Assembly: GCA_947625445.1 (NCBI GenBank)
Contig: CANQOM010000019.1
Location: 1 to 16,104 of the forward strand
Reading direction: 5' to 3'
Length of the DNA stretch: 16,104 bases
From: Candidatus Gastranaerophilales bacterium
GTDB taxonomy: Bacteria > Cyanobacteriota > Vampirovibrionia > Gastranaerophilales > Gastranaerophilaceae
The first letter of the stretch is position 1; each line of letters starts with the position of its first letter. Shown here piece by piece: positions 6,368 to 13,825 of the stretch. The notes below the pieces were generated by a model, which ran no database searches, was not told the origin of the DNA, and saw nothing but the letters and a program-made list of their open reading frames with translations. The position numbers and the translations under genes were made by a program.

Positions 6368-7307
6368 TATACAAAACCTCACCTTTTTTAGGATTTATTC
6401 TTTCTAAGAAATCCCTGCCCGAAGATATAAAAAATCCGCCGTATTGTACAGAATCTATTTCAAGAATATCTTTTCCGCACGCTACTTTAAAAGAACCTTT
6501 TGTATCAATTATTGTTCCGGGAACCAAATTATGAGATTTTTGAATAACATAAGCGGAATTTATCCTTAAAATTGTTTTGTTATACCAAGTAATAGCACCT
6601 ATAAAAGGATTAAGCGCTCTTATAAATCTTTCAATTTCTTCAGCAGATTTATGCCAATTAATAAAAATATTATTTTTTTCAAAAGATAAAGCCTCAGCGA
6701 CTTTAAATTCTCCATTCTTAGGTTGTGCCGTTCTGGGAAATTCATTTGTTTCATAATAATCTAATGCTTCAGCTAACATTGCCGCACACATATTATTTGT
6801 TCGATAAAAAAGTGTTCCCATTGTTTCATTTAAATCCAGATTAAATTTGTATTGACTTATAATATCACCTGTATCAAAATTCTCATCCATAAAATGAAGA
6901 GTAATAGCAGACATTTCTTCTCCGTTTATTATTACATGAGAATATGGATTTGCACCTCTATAATCAGGCAATTTAGAAGGATGAAGATTTATAAAACCGT
7001 CTTTTGTTAATCTTAAAAGCTCTTTAGGCAATTTCTTATTAAACGAAGCAACAACACCCAAATCTGCATCAAGATTTTTAACCCGTTGTAAAAAGCCTTT
7101 ATCATTAAGACTTATATTATAATCAATAACATTTAGTCCAAAAGATAAAGCAGTATCAATCATTAACTTATTTGTAGGCTCATTTTTCGCAGGCGGAATA
7201 ACTCCTACTATATTTATCCCTTGAGCTACCAATTTATTAAGGCAGATTAAAGCCATATCCGGCATGCCAACAAATAAAATCTTCTTTTTATACTCTTTCT
7301 TAGCCAT
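6354..7307 (-). CDS. Formyltransferase, methionyl-tRNA formyltransferase family
   Basis: 317 aa protein with both Fmt domains. The N-terminal formyltransferase Rossmann domain (~9-200) has the 10-formyl-THF site and the catalytic trio Asn107, His109 (INLHPSKLPDYRG) and Asp145 (DTGDI), matching Asn106, His108 and Asp144 of E. coli Fmt. The C-terminal OB-like domain (~215-317) shows INWHKSAEEIERFIRALNP and GTIIDTKGSF, as in Fmt. It could formylate Met-tRNA for translation initiation. However, the loop KLPDYRGANPY differs from the usual SLLPxWRGAAPI, and its partners are an EndoIV-like protein and a PPTase rather than def, so a biosynthetic formyltransferase such as the ArnA-type domain is possible. 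The ATG has GAGGAA 5 nt upstream. It is first gene of a three-gene operon and divergent from serS. Confidence 0.82.
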   Translation of the reverse strand: MAKKEYKKKILFVGMPDMALICLNKLVAQGINIVGVIPPAKNEPTNKLMIDTALSFGLNVIDYNISLNDKGFLQRVKNLDADLGVVASFNKKLPKELLRLTKDGFINLHPSKLPDYRGANPYSHVIINGEEMSAITLHFMDENFDTGDIISQYKFNLDLNETMGTLFYRTNNMCAAMLAEALDYYETNEFPRTAQPKNGEFKVAEALSFEKNNIFINWHKSAEEIERFIRALNPFIGAITWYNKTILRINSAYVIQKSHNLVPGTIIDTKGSFKVACGKDILEIDSVQYGGFFISSGRDFLERINPKKGEVLYSGKA

Positions 7308-7324
7308 CTTTATTCCTCAATATG

Positions 7325-7333
7325 ATTATATCA
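7325..7333 (-). promoter_or_regulatory. Extended -10 promoter for the formyltransferase operon
   Basis: The minus strand reads TGATATAAT (7333-7325), an extended -10 box, 17 nt before the ATG at 7307 and directly upstream of the SD GAGGAA. No recognisable -35 box lies 16-18 bp upstream, which extended -10 promoters can tolerate. The same nonamer occurs before the CooC-like gene and the symporter gene. Confidence 0.5.
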
Positions 7334-7399
7334 AAAAAATATCTTTTATTTTATGTGTTTTTTTTATAAAATATTTTTGACGATACGAGGTGAGAAAAA

Positions 7400-8665
7400 A
7401 TGCTTGATATAAGATTAATAAGGGAAAATCCAGACAAAATTAACGAATTACTTAAAAGAAGGAATCCTTCTTTATCAATAGACGGGATATTAGATATAGA
7501 TTTAAAGCGAAGAAAAGTACAAACCAAGGCTGATGAATTAAGAGCCAAAAGAAAATCAATGTCGCAAGAAATAGGCAATTTAAAAAAACAAGGTCAAAAT
7601 ACAGATAGTATTCAAGCAGAAGTTAAAGAAATCGGAGAAGAGATAAAAAATCTTGAAGAACAAGAACAACAACTGGACGTTGAACAAAAGAATCTTTTAT
7701 TATCAACTCCAAACATTCCTGACGAAACAACACCTATAGGTTTATCTGATGCTGATAATGTTGAAATAAAAAGAGTAGGAGAAGTAAAAAAAGTTAACTT
7801 TGAGCAAAAAGCTCACTGGGATATTTGTGTAGCAAAAGATATAGTAGATTTTGAAAGAGGAGTAAAACTTTCACAATCAAGATTTTCACTATACAGAGGA
7901 AAAGGCGCTCAACTCGAAAGAGCTATAATTAACTTTTTCTTAGATACTCATACACAAGAACACGGCTATGAGGAAATATTACCACCGGTAATGGTTAATT
8001 CAGCAGCAATGACAGGAACAGGGCAACTGCCTAAATTTGCACAGGATATGTATAAGTGCGAAGAAGAAGATTTATATTTAATTCCGACTGCAGAAGTCCC
8101 TGTTACAAATATATATTCAGGTGAAATACTTAATGAAGAAGATTTACCCAAATATATGACTGCATATACTCCTTGCTTTAGACGTGAAGCAGGATCTGCA
8201 GGAAAAGATACAAGAGGATTAATAAGACAACATCAATTTAATAAAGTTGAGCTTGTAAAGTTATGCACACCTGAAACCAGTGTTGAAGAACATGAAAAAT
8301 TAACAAGAAATGCAGAACGTATTCTTGAATTACTTGAACTTCCATATAGACGTGTAGCACTCTCAACAGGGGATATAGGTTTCTCAGCAAGAAAATGCTA
8401 TGATTTAGAAGTTTGGCTTCCTTCATATAATTCTTATAAAGAAATATCAAGTTGTTCAAACTTTGGAGATTTCCAAGCAAGAAGAGCTAATATAAGGTAT
8501 CGTTCAAAAGAAACGGGTAAACCTGTTTTTGTTCACACTTTAAATGGTTCCGGTTTGGCAGTAGGAAGAACATTTGCAGCTATACTTGAAAACTTCCAAA
8601 ATGAAGACGGTTCTGTTACAATTCCAAAAGTTTTGAGAAAATATACCGGATGGGATATTCTGTAA
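7400..8665 (+). CDS. serS: Seryl-tRNA synthetase
   Basis: Class II aminoacyl-tRNA synthetase that charges tRNA-Ser in the cytoplasm. The 421 aa length is normal. An N-terminal long-helix coiled coil (about 35-100, rich in Lys/Glu/Gln) is the tRNA-binding arm. The catalytic core follows, with TAEVP (230-234), motif 2 around TPCFRREAGSAGKDTRGLIRQHQF (257-280) and motif 3 LNGSGLAVGRT (381-391). The ATG at 7400 is preceded by a strong SD, GAGGTGAG, ending about 6 nt before it. It heads a plus-strand operon of tightly packed genes: the stop overlaps the tmk start by 1 nt (TAATG). The divergent gap to the formyltransferase gene is under 100 bp, too small for a T-box leader. Confidence 0.98.
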   Translation: MLDIRLIRENPDKINELLKRRNPSLSIDGILDIDLKRRKVQTKADELRAKRKSMSQEIGNLKKQGQNTDSIQAEVKEIGEEIKNLEEQEQQLDVEQKNLLLSTPNIPDETTPIGLSDADNVEIKRVGEVKKVNFEQKAHWDICVAKDIVDFERGVKLSQSRFSLYRGKGAQLERAIINFFLDTHTQEHGYEEILPPVMVNSAAMTGTGQLPKFAQDMYKCEEEDLYLIPTAEVPVTNIYSGEILNEEDLPKYMTAYTPCFRREAGSAGKDTRGLIRQHQFNKVELVKLCTPETSVEEHEKLTRNAERILELLELPYRRVALSTGDIGFSARKCYDLEVWLPSYNSYKEISSCSNFGDFQARRANIRYRSKETGKPVFVHTLNGSGLAVGRTFAAILENFQNEDGSVTIPKVLRKYTGWDIL

Positions 8666-9294
8666 TGGGAAAAGGGTTATTCATAACTTTTGAAGGTATT
8701 GACGGTTCAGGGAAAACTACCCAACTTAATAAAGTTAAAACTTTCCTTGAAACTAAAGGCTATAATGTTATTACGACAAGAGAACCGGGCGCAATGGAAT
8801 TGGGCAAAAAAATAAGAGAAATTTTATTGCATTATGAAGGAGAAGTTTCTGACAAATCCGAAATGTTTTTATTTCTTGCAGACAGAGCACAACATGTTGA
8901 AAAACTAATAAAACCAGCAATAGAAGAAGGGAAAATCGTTTTATGCGACAGACATACCGATTCAACTATTGCTTATCAAGGCTATGGAAGAGGACAAGAC
9001 ATAAATATTTTAAAAGATTTAAATAGAATAGCCGTTAACGGAATAATTCCCGATTTAACACTACTTTTTGATGTATCACTTGAAACATCTCAAAACAGGG
9101 TAGGGGATGAAAAAGACAGAATGGAATCATCAGGTATTGAATTTCTTAAAAAGGTAAGAAACGGTTATTTGGAGCTTCTAAAAGAACATCCTCGCAGAAT
9201 CAAGATAATAAATGCAAATAACAATATTGAAACAGTTTTTGAAGAAACAAAAACTGTTATAGAAAAGACACTACAAGAAAAGTTAGGAGTATAA
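8665..9294 (+). CDS. tmk: Thymidylate kinase
   Basis: Phosphorylates dTMP to dTDP in the dTTP pathway. The start chosen is the ATG at 8665, which overlaps the serS stop (TAATG) and gives the family N-terminus MGKGLFITFEG; an in-frame ATG at 8650 would add five untypical residues inside serS. The product is 209 aa, standard length. Visible motifs are the P-loop GIDGSGKTT (11-19), the TREPG segment with the dTMP-contacting Arg (39), the DR motif in CDRHTDSTIAYQG (DRH at 95-97, where DRY is common) and a LID-type segment RVGDEKDRM. It is followed with no gap by the RWYDNDP protein gene, whose ATG begins right after the tmk stop. Confidence 0.96.
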   Translation: MGKGLFITFEGIDGSGKTTQLNKVKTFLETKGYNVITTREPGAMELGKKIREILLHYEGEVSDKSEMFLFLADRAQHVEKLIKPAIEEGKIVLCDRHTDSTIAYQGYGRGQDINILKDLNRIAVNGIIPDLTLLFDVSLETSQNRVGDEKDRMESSGIEFLKKVRNGYLELLKEHPRRIKIINANNNIETVFEETKTVIEKTLQEKLGV

Positions 9295-9636
9295 ATGGCA
9301 TCAGAATTTAAACGTTGGTATGACAATGACCCAATATTAAAAGAAGCACTGGAACTTTTAAAACTTCAAACAGATGACAATAAATCAGTAGCAGCGGATT
9401 TTATAGTATCACTCCAAGAACAAGTTGCCCAAGATGTCATTGAAAGAATCTATGAAATCACACAAAAGTTTGCAGGAAAAGGTAATCGTTGGTACGATAA
9501 TGACCCTGTTATGATTAAAGCAATAGAACTTTTAAGAGCAGCACCTCCCAAAACACAGAGAATAGCAGCCTTAAAACTTTTACTTGCAATGGAAAATAAC
9601 AATATGGAATCATTAGAATCGGAAGATAATGAATAG
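9295..9636 (+). CDS. Unknown 113-aa protein built from two RWYDNDP repeats
   Basis: I do not recognise the function. The 113 aa product contains two gapless 36-residue repeats, 7-42 and 65-100, each opening with RWYDNDP and continuing as a probable helical hairpin (KEALELLK / IKAIELLR). I count 14 of 36 positions identical. A helical linker (~43-60) and a short acidic tail (MESLESEDNE) complete it. No cysteines, signal peptide or membrane segment are seen. The ATG directly abuts the tmk stop, with TAGGAG 5 nt upstream, and the 3' end overlaps folE2 by 8 bp, so it is firmly within the operon and co-translated with nucleotide/folate genes. It looks like a small alpha-helical adaptor or scaffold, which is an inference from repeat structure only. 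Confidence 0.88.
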   Translation: MASEFKRWYDNDPILKEALELLKLQTDDNKSVAADFIVSLQEQVAQDVIERIYEITQKFAGKGNRWYDNDPVMIKAIELLRAAPPKTQRIAALKLLLAMENNNMESLESEDNE

Positions 9637-10438
9637 CGAATTAAAAGATATACAGAACCAAAGTGATAAAAGAGGTATAGACATACAAAAAGTAGGTGTT
9701 AACGGAGTAGAAGTACCGTTAATTATTGAAAGAAAAAATGCAAAAAGCCAAGTAGTATCAGCAAAAGCAAGACTAAGTGTTACCTTACCTCATAACTATC
9801 GTGGTACTCACATGTCACGATTTATTGAAGTTTTAAGCGACTATTCAAGAAAAAATCTTTTAGGCGTTGATATTAAAGGATTACTTTGTGACTTACAAAA
9901 AAAATTAGAATCTCAAAGTGCACATGTTAAATTTGAATTTAAATATTTTATAAATAAAAAAGCACCCGTAAGTGAGATGGAATTTCCTGTAGGATACGAT
10001 TGTTCTTTTCAAGGAGATTTAACAGGAGATGATTATAAATTTATATTAGGAGTGAAAGTTCCGGTAACAACACTATGTCCGTGTTCTAAGGAGATATCTG
10101 ATTATTCGGCTCACAACCAAAGAACAATGGTCAAAGTAAAAGTAAGTTACAGAGAAAATGATATAATTTGGATTGAAGATTTAGTCGATAAAGTAGAAAG
10201 CTGTGGTTCCAGCAGAATTTATTCAATATTAAAAAGATGCGATGAAAAATATGTTACAGAAGCAGCATACGATAATCCTAAATTTGTAGAAGATGTTTTA
10301 AGAGATGTAATTTGTTTGTTAAAAGAAGATAATCAGGTTACATTTTATGAAGTAGAAGTAGAAGCACAGGAAAGTATACACAATCATAACGCCTGGGCAT
10401 GGCAATCAGAAGATAAACTAACCGGAGAAAGAATATGA
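9629..10438 (+). CDS. folE2: GTP cyclohydrolase I type IB
   Basis: Converts GTP to 7,8-dihydroneopterin triphosphate, the shared precursor of folate and of queuosine. It is 269 aa, a usual length for the FolE2/COG1469 family, which is unrelated in sequence to classical FolE and can use metals other than zinc. The catalytic Cys150 lies in TTLCPCSKEIS, and SAHNQR contributes His162. RGTHMSRF (58-65) and YDNPKFVED are further family segments. The start overlaps the upstream gene by 8 bp with a weak, close SD (GGAAG), so expression may depend on coupling. The stop overlaps the aminotransferase start (ATGA). Together with QueE at 1893 this gives two steps of the preQ0 route in one window. Confidence 0.95.
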   Translation: MNSELKDIQNQSDKRGIDIQKVGVNGVEVPLIIERKNAKSQVVSAKARLSVTLPHNYRGTHMSRFIEVLSDYSRKNLLGVDIKGLLCDLQKKLESQSAHVKFEFKYFINKKAPVSEMEFPVGYDCSFQGDLTGDDYKFILGVKVPVTTLCPCSKEISDYSAHNQRTMVKVKVSYRENDIIWIEDLVDKVESCGSSRIYSILKRCDEKYVTEAAYDNPKFVEDVLRDVICLLKEDNQVTFYEVEVEAQESIHNHNAWAWQSEDKLTGERI

Positions 10439-11679
10439 AAGAATTATTTAACGATTACGTACAATCATTAGAAACATACATAATGATTCAAATAAAAATG
10501 GAAACTGCAAGATTAGCACCGGAATTAACCGCAAAAGGCAGAGCTCCTATTTCGTTAGCAATGGGTGCACCTGTTGAAAGACCGCCTCAATTGGTTACGG
10601 ATAAAATAATTGAATATGCCAATACAGACGGTATGCATACATATACACTTGTTAAAGGTGAATCATATTTACTTGATTCTATTGCAATAAATATGAAAAA
10701 ACGTACAGGTGTTGATTTTGATGCAAAATCAGAAATATGTGCATTAATCGGTTCTAAAGAAGGTATTGCAAATTTAATCAGAGCTTTAATTAATCCGAAA
10801 AGTGATATAAAAGAAAGGGATATAATTTTAATACCGGACCCAGGTTACGCTTCATATAAAGAAATGGTAAAAGTTTCAGGAGGTATGAGCTACGGCATTC
10901 CTTTAACCCCAGAAAATAATTACATGCCTGATTTAGAAGAAGTTATGAATAATCTTGAAAAAGACGGTTTTGATAAAAAGAAAGTTAAAGCTTTGGTAAT
11001 TAACTATCCGAATAATCCTTTAGGGGCAATTTGCACTAAAGAATATTTGAAAAATACAGTAGAATTTTGTAAAAAACATAATATTCTTTTAATTTCAGAT
11101 GCTGCATATATAGACCTAACATTTGAAGGTGCACCAAAAGCGCACAGTGTATTTGAAGTTGAAGGCGCAAAAGATGTTGCGGTTGAATTTTTCAGTTTTT
11201 CAAAACCTTTTTCAATGACAGGATGGAGAATAGGTTGGGTTTGCGGTAACAAAGATGCGGTTGGAATATTAGGAAAACTTAAATCAACTATTGATACCGG
11301 TATATATAAACCTATACAAAAAGCAGCATCTGATATATTAAATTCTAAAGAAGGCGAAGAATATATTAATGAAGCTAATCATAGGTTTGAAAGAAAACAA
11401 AAGGTAATTGTTGAAGGGTTTAAAGACCTTGGTTGGCCTATGGATAAAATCAATCCCCCAAAAGCAACATTTTATTTATGGCTTCCCATTCCTCCAAAAT
11501 ATAAAACTTCAAAAGAATTTACCGATGCAGTATTAAATAAATCAGGGGTAGTTTTAGTTCCCGGTAATGCATTTGGAAACAACGGCGAAGGTTGGTTCAG
11601 AATGTCTATAGTTGCATCTGAAAATCAAATGCAAGAAGTTGTAAAAAGGTTAAAAGAGGACGGTTTCTATTTTGAATAA
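10435..11679 (+). CDS. PLP class I/II aminotransferase, LL-diaminopimelate aminotransferase-like
   Basis: 414 aa fold-type I aminotransferase. Residues visible are Asn193/Asn194 in YPNNPLGA, Asp222 and Tyr225 in SDAAYIDL, the PLP lysine Lys257 in SFSKPFSMTGWRIG with Arg265, and the C-terminal Arg in GWFRMSI that holds the substrate carboxylate. GSKEGIANL and IPDPGYASYKEM are close to segments seen in DapL enzymes of cyanobacteria and methanogens, which make LL-diaminopimelate directly from tetrahydrodipicolinate for lysine and peptidoglycan. The exact substrate is not certain: aspartate or aromatic aminotransferase relatives share the fold. The ATG has GGAG 7 nt upstream and overlaps folE2 by 4 bp; hisH follows with an 8 bp overlap. 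A DapL role would fit a cyanobacteria-related host. Confidence 0.85.
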   Translation: MKELFNDYVQSLETYIMIQIKMETARLAPELTAKGRAPISLAMGAPVERPPQLVTDKIIEYANTDGMHTYTLVKGESYLLDSIAINMKKRTGVDFDAKSEICALIGSKEGIANLIRALINPKSDIKERDIILIPDPGYASYKEMVKVSGGMSYGIPLTPENNYMPDLEEVMNNLEKDGFDKKKVKALVINYPNNPLGAICTKEYLKNTVEFCKKHNILLISDAAYIDLTFEGAPKAHSVFEVEGAKDVAVEFFSFSKPFSMTGWRIGWVCGNKDAVGILGKLKSTIDTGIYKPIQKAASDILNSKEGEEYINEANHRFERKQKVIVEGFKDLGWPMDKINPPKATFYLWLPIPPKYKTSKEFTDAVLNKSGVVLVPGNAFGNNGEGWFRMSIVASENQMQEVVKRLKEDGFYFE

Positions 11680-12268
11680 AACCGTAATTATTGATTATGA
11701 TGCAGGAAATTTAAGAAGCGTCGCAAATATGTTGACGTTTCTTAATTGTCCTTTTGAAATTACATCTGATAAAGATATAATTTTAAATGCTAAAAGAATA
11801 ATATTCCCGGGGCAGGGGCATTTTGAACAGGCAATGAACAATCTTGATAAAAAAGGATTAATTCCTGTTATAAAAGAAGCTTGCAGTAATAATATCCCAT
11901 TTTTAGGTATATGTATAGGACTTCAAATACTTTTTGAGAAAAGTGAAGAAGCACCTTCTGTTAAAGGCTTATCTGTATTTAAAGGAGAAGTTAAACGTTT
12001 TAAAGAAGGTAAAATTCCTCAAATCGGATGGAATAAAGTTATTACAACAAATAATAATAAATATATTCCAAATGATTATTTTTATTTTGTTAATTCATAT
12101 TATGTCGTTCCTGAAGATAAAAGTATAATAAGTTCAACTTGTAATTATCATATAGATTTTTGTTCGTCAGTCCAAAAAGGAAACATAACTGCCGTGCAAT
12201 TTCACCCCGAAAAGAGTGCCGAAGCAGGTTTAACATTCTTCAAAAATTGGCTTGGAGAATATCAATAA
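11672..12268 (+). CDS. hisH: Imidazole glycerol phosphate synthase, glutaminase subunit
   Basis: Class I glutamine amidotransferase that passes ammonia to HisF, forming imidazole glycerol phosphate and AICAR in histidine synthesis. The 198 aa length is normal. The catalytic triad is visible as Cys81 in LGICIGLQ and His178/Glu180 in FHPEKS. The N-terminus IIDYDAGNLRSV and PGQGHF are family signatures. The start is a TTG at 11672, inside the last codons of the aminotransferase gene, with GAGGA about 10 nt upstream; no ATG is available at that end. HisF and the rest of the histidine genes are not in this window, so HisH is separated from its partner. The stop at 12268 is followed 26 bp later by the MATE gene, which may be read through. 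Confidence 0.95.
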   Translation: MNKTVIIDYDAGNLRSVANMLTFLNCPFEITSDKDIILNAKRIIFPGQGHFEQAMNNLDKKGLIPVIKEACSNNIPFLGICIGLQILFEKSEEAPSVKGLSVFKGEVKRFKEGKIPQIGWNKVITTNNNKYIPNDYFYFVNSYYVVPEDKSIISSTCNYHIDFCSSVQKGNITAVQFHPEKSAEAGLTFFKNWLGEYQ

Positions 12269-12294
12269 AAAAATGTTTAATATAGTATAAAGTA

Positions 12295-13635
12295 ATGATA
12301 CAAGAAAATACATTTACGGAAAAAATAAAAGAATATAAATATTATATTGCAGAACTTTTAATATTATCATTACCGTTATTAGTGGGAAATTTAGGTCATA
12401 TATTAATAGGTGCAGTTGATATACTGGTCGTAGCAAAATATAATATTAATTCATTGGCGGCAATAAGTATTTCAAATTCAATACTTTTTACAATATTTAT
12501 TTTCCCTTTGGGAATAATTGATGCAATATCAATAATTCTTTCAAATTGGCGGGGAGAAAAACAAGGTATAAAAAAATATCTGTTAACATGCATAATTTTT
12601 TCGGTATTTATCGGAATATTATTTACCGTAATATGTTATAGCACAAAATATCTTATAGATTATTTAGGGTTTGATTCAAATATAATTTTTTATATTAAAG
12701 AATATATTTCAATAGTATCATTTTCAATGATAGGTATGTTTCTATTTCAGGGAATAAAACAATTTTTGCAAGCATATGAGATAGTAAAACTTCCTAATAT
12801 AATAATATTTACTTCTGTATTTATCAATCTTGCATTAAATATAATACTGGTTTTTGGGATAGGAATAATACCCGCCATGGGTTCAAAAGGTGCGGCAATT
12901 GCAACATTAATTGTAAGGACTTTAATGGGACTAACTTTGTTATTATATGTGTTTAAATTAATAGATTTTAAGTCAAAAATAGATTTTTCTTACATAAAAC
13001 AGATTATAAAAACAGGATGTCCCATAGGCATTGGTCTTACGTTAGAGTTTCTGGCATTTAATATAGTAACCGTTCTTTTAGGGAGAGAAGCATCAATATA
13101 TTCTGCGGTACATAATATACTAATAACAATATCATCCACAACCTTTATGATACCTTTATCAATATCAGAAGGACTTTCAATAAAAGTAGCATACAATTTA
13201 GGAGCAAATAAATACGACAAAATAAAGAAATATTCCTATTGTGCAATATTAATGGGAGTAGGGTTTATGGCATTTTCAGGAATAGTATTAAGTTTATTTC
13301 CTTCTCAAATATTAAAACTTTTTACAGATAACAAAGAAGTTTTACAAATAGCCATTCCGATTGTTGCAATAGTTGCATTATTCCAAGTTTTTGACGGATT
13401 CCAAGTTGTAGCAGGCGGTATTTTAAAAGGCTTTAAACTAACTAAAATTGTAACATATTGTGTTCTGACAGGATATTGGGGAATAGGCTGCCCTATTGTT
13501 TATATATTGGTTTTTAAATACAATTATTCTCTAAAAGGTTATTGGATTGCGTTAGCATTTTCACTATTATTTATGGGTATAGCTCAAGCATCAATTGCAA
13601 AATATAACTATGATAAGTTGTCCAATCGGGTATAA
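12295..13635 (+). CDS. MATE-family multidrug/cation exporter
   Basis: 446 aa integral membrane protein, with about 12 hydrophobic segments, of the multidrug and toxic compound extrusion family, which uses Na+ or H+ gradients to export organic cations. The first helix region (AELLILSLPLLVGNLGHI, ~19-36) leads into VDILVVAKY with Asp42, as in NorM-like proteins, and the internal repeat architecture is typical. The cytoplasmic N-terminus is short and Lys-rich. No SD is visible before the ATG at 12295: the preceding bases are TATAGTATAAAGTA, which read more like a -10 box, so the mRNA could be leaderless or the gene may be weakly coupled to hisH 26 bp upstream. Substrate unknown. The Lys/Ile-rich composition matches its neighbours. 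Confidence 0.9.
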   Translation: MIQENTFTEKIKEYKYYIAELLILSLPLLVGNLGHILIGAVDILVVAKYNINSLAAISISNSILFTIFIFPLGIIDAISIILSNWRGEKQGIKKYLLTCIIFSVFIGILFTVICYSTKYLIDYLGFDSNIIFYIKEYISIVSFSMIGMFLFQGIKQFLQAYEIVKLPNIIIFTSVFINLALNIILVFGIGIIPAMGSKGAAIATLIVRTLMGLTLLLYVFKLIDFKSKIDFSYIKQIIKTGCPIGIGLTLEFLAFNIVTVLLGREASIYSAVHNILITISSTTFMIPLSISEGLSIKVAYNLGANKYDKIKKYSYCAILMGVGFMAFSGIVLSLFPSQILKLFTDNKEVLQIAIPIVAIVALFQVFDGFQVVAGGILKGFKLTKIVTYCVLTGYWGIGCPIVYILVFKYNYSLKGYWIALAFSLLFMGIAQASIAKYNYDKLSNRV

Positions 13636-13825
13636 TCAAGTTTACTATTTATCCGGTGAACAATCTTAATATTACAGTCTTGAAATTGCTTAGCTTGCGG
13701 TCTTGTCGCTTTTTCGACGAGCCCTAAAATATACTTTGTTATATTAAACAAATTGTTGCATATTTTAACATTATTGTAGAAATTTTATTATATATAATAT
13801 AATATTAAATCAGGAGGAAATAAAT
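13636..13825 (+). other. Non-coding gap with a GC-rich hairpin at 13699-13723
   Basis: 190 bp between the MATE gene and the serine hydrolase gene with no convincing ORF. In an otherwise AT-rich stretch, 13699-13723 forms a stem: CTTGTCG (13702-13708) pairs with CGACGAG (13715-13721), one position being U-G, around a CTTTTT loop. A GG/CC extension (13699-13700 with 13722-13723) sits across one bulged T, giving about 9 bp. It is not followed by a U-run on either strand, so it is not a standard terminator. GTCTTG is repeated at about 13677 and 13700. Immediately upstream of the next gene, TATAAT lies at 13793-13798 and the SD AGGAGG at 13812-13817. Function unknown: leader or small-RNA structure is possible. 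Confidence 0.5.

Noticed and set aside
7308..7399. T-box leader or other riboswitch before serS
   Set aside because: The divergent gap is under 100 bp, very AT-rich and without stem-loop or T-box sequence.
8650..8664. Upstream ATG at 8650 as the start of tmk
   Set aside because: It adds five residues not typical of the family and extends the overlap into serS; the ATG at 8665 gives the standard N-terminus.
13681..13725. The hairpin as a Rho-independent terminator for the MATE gene
   Set aside because: The T-run is in the loop, not after the stem, and neither strand has a U-tract following the hairpin.
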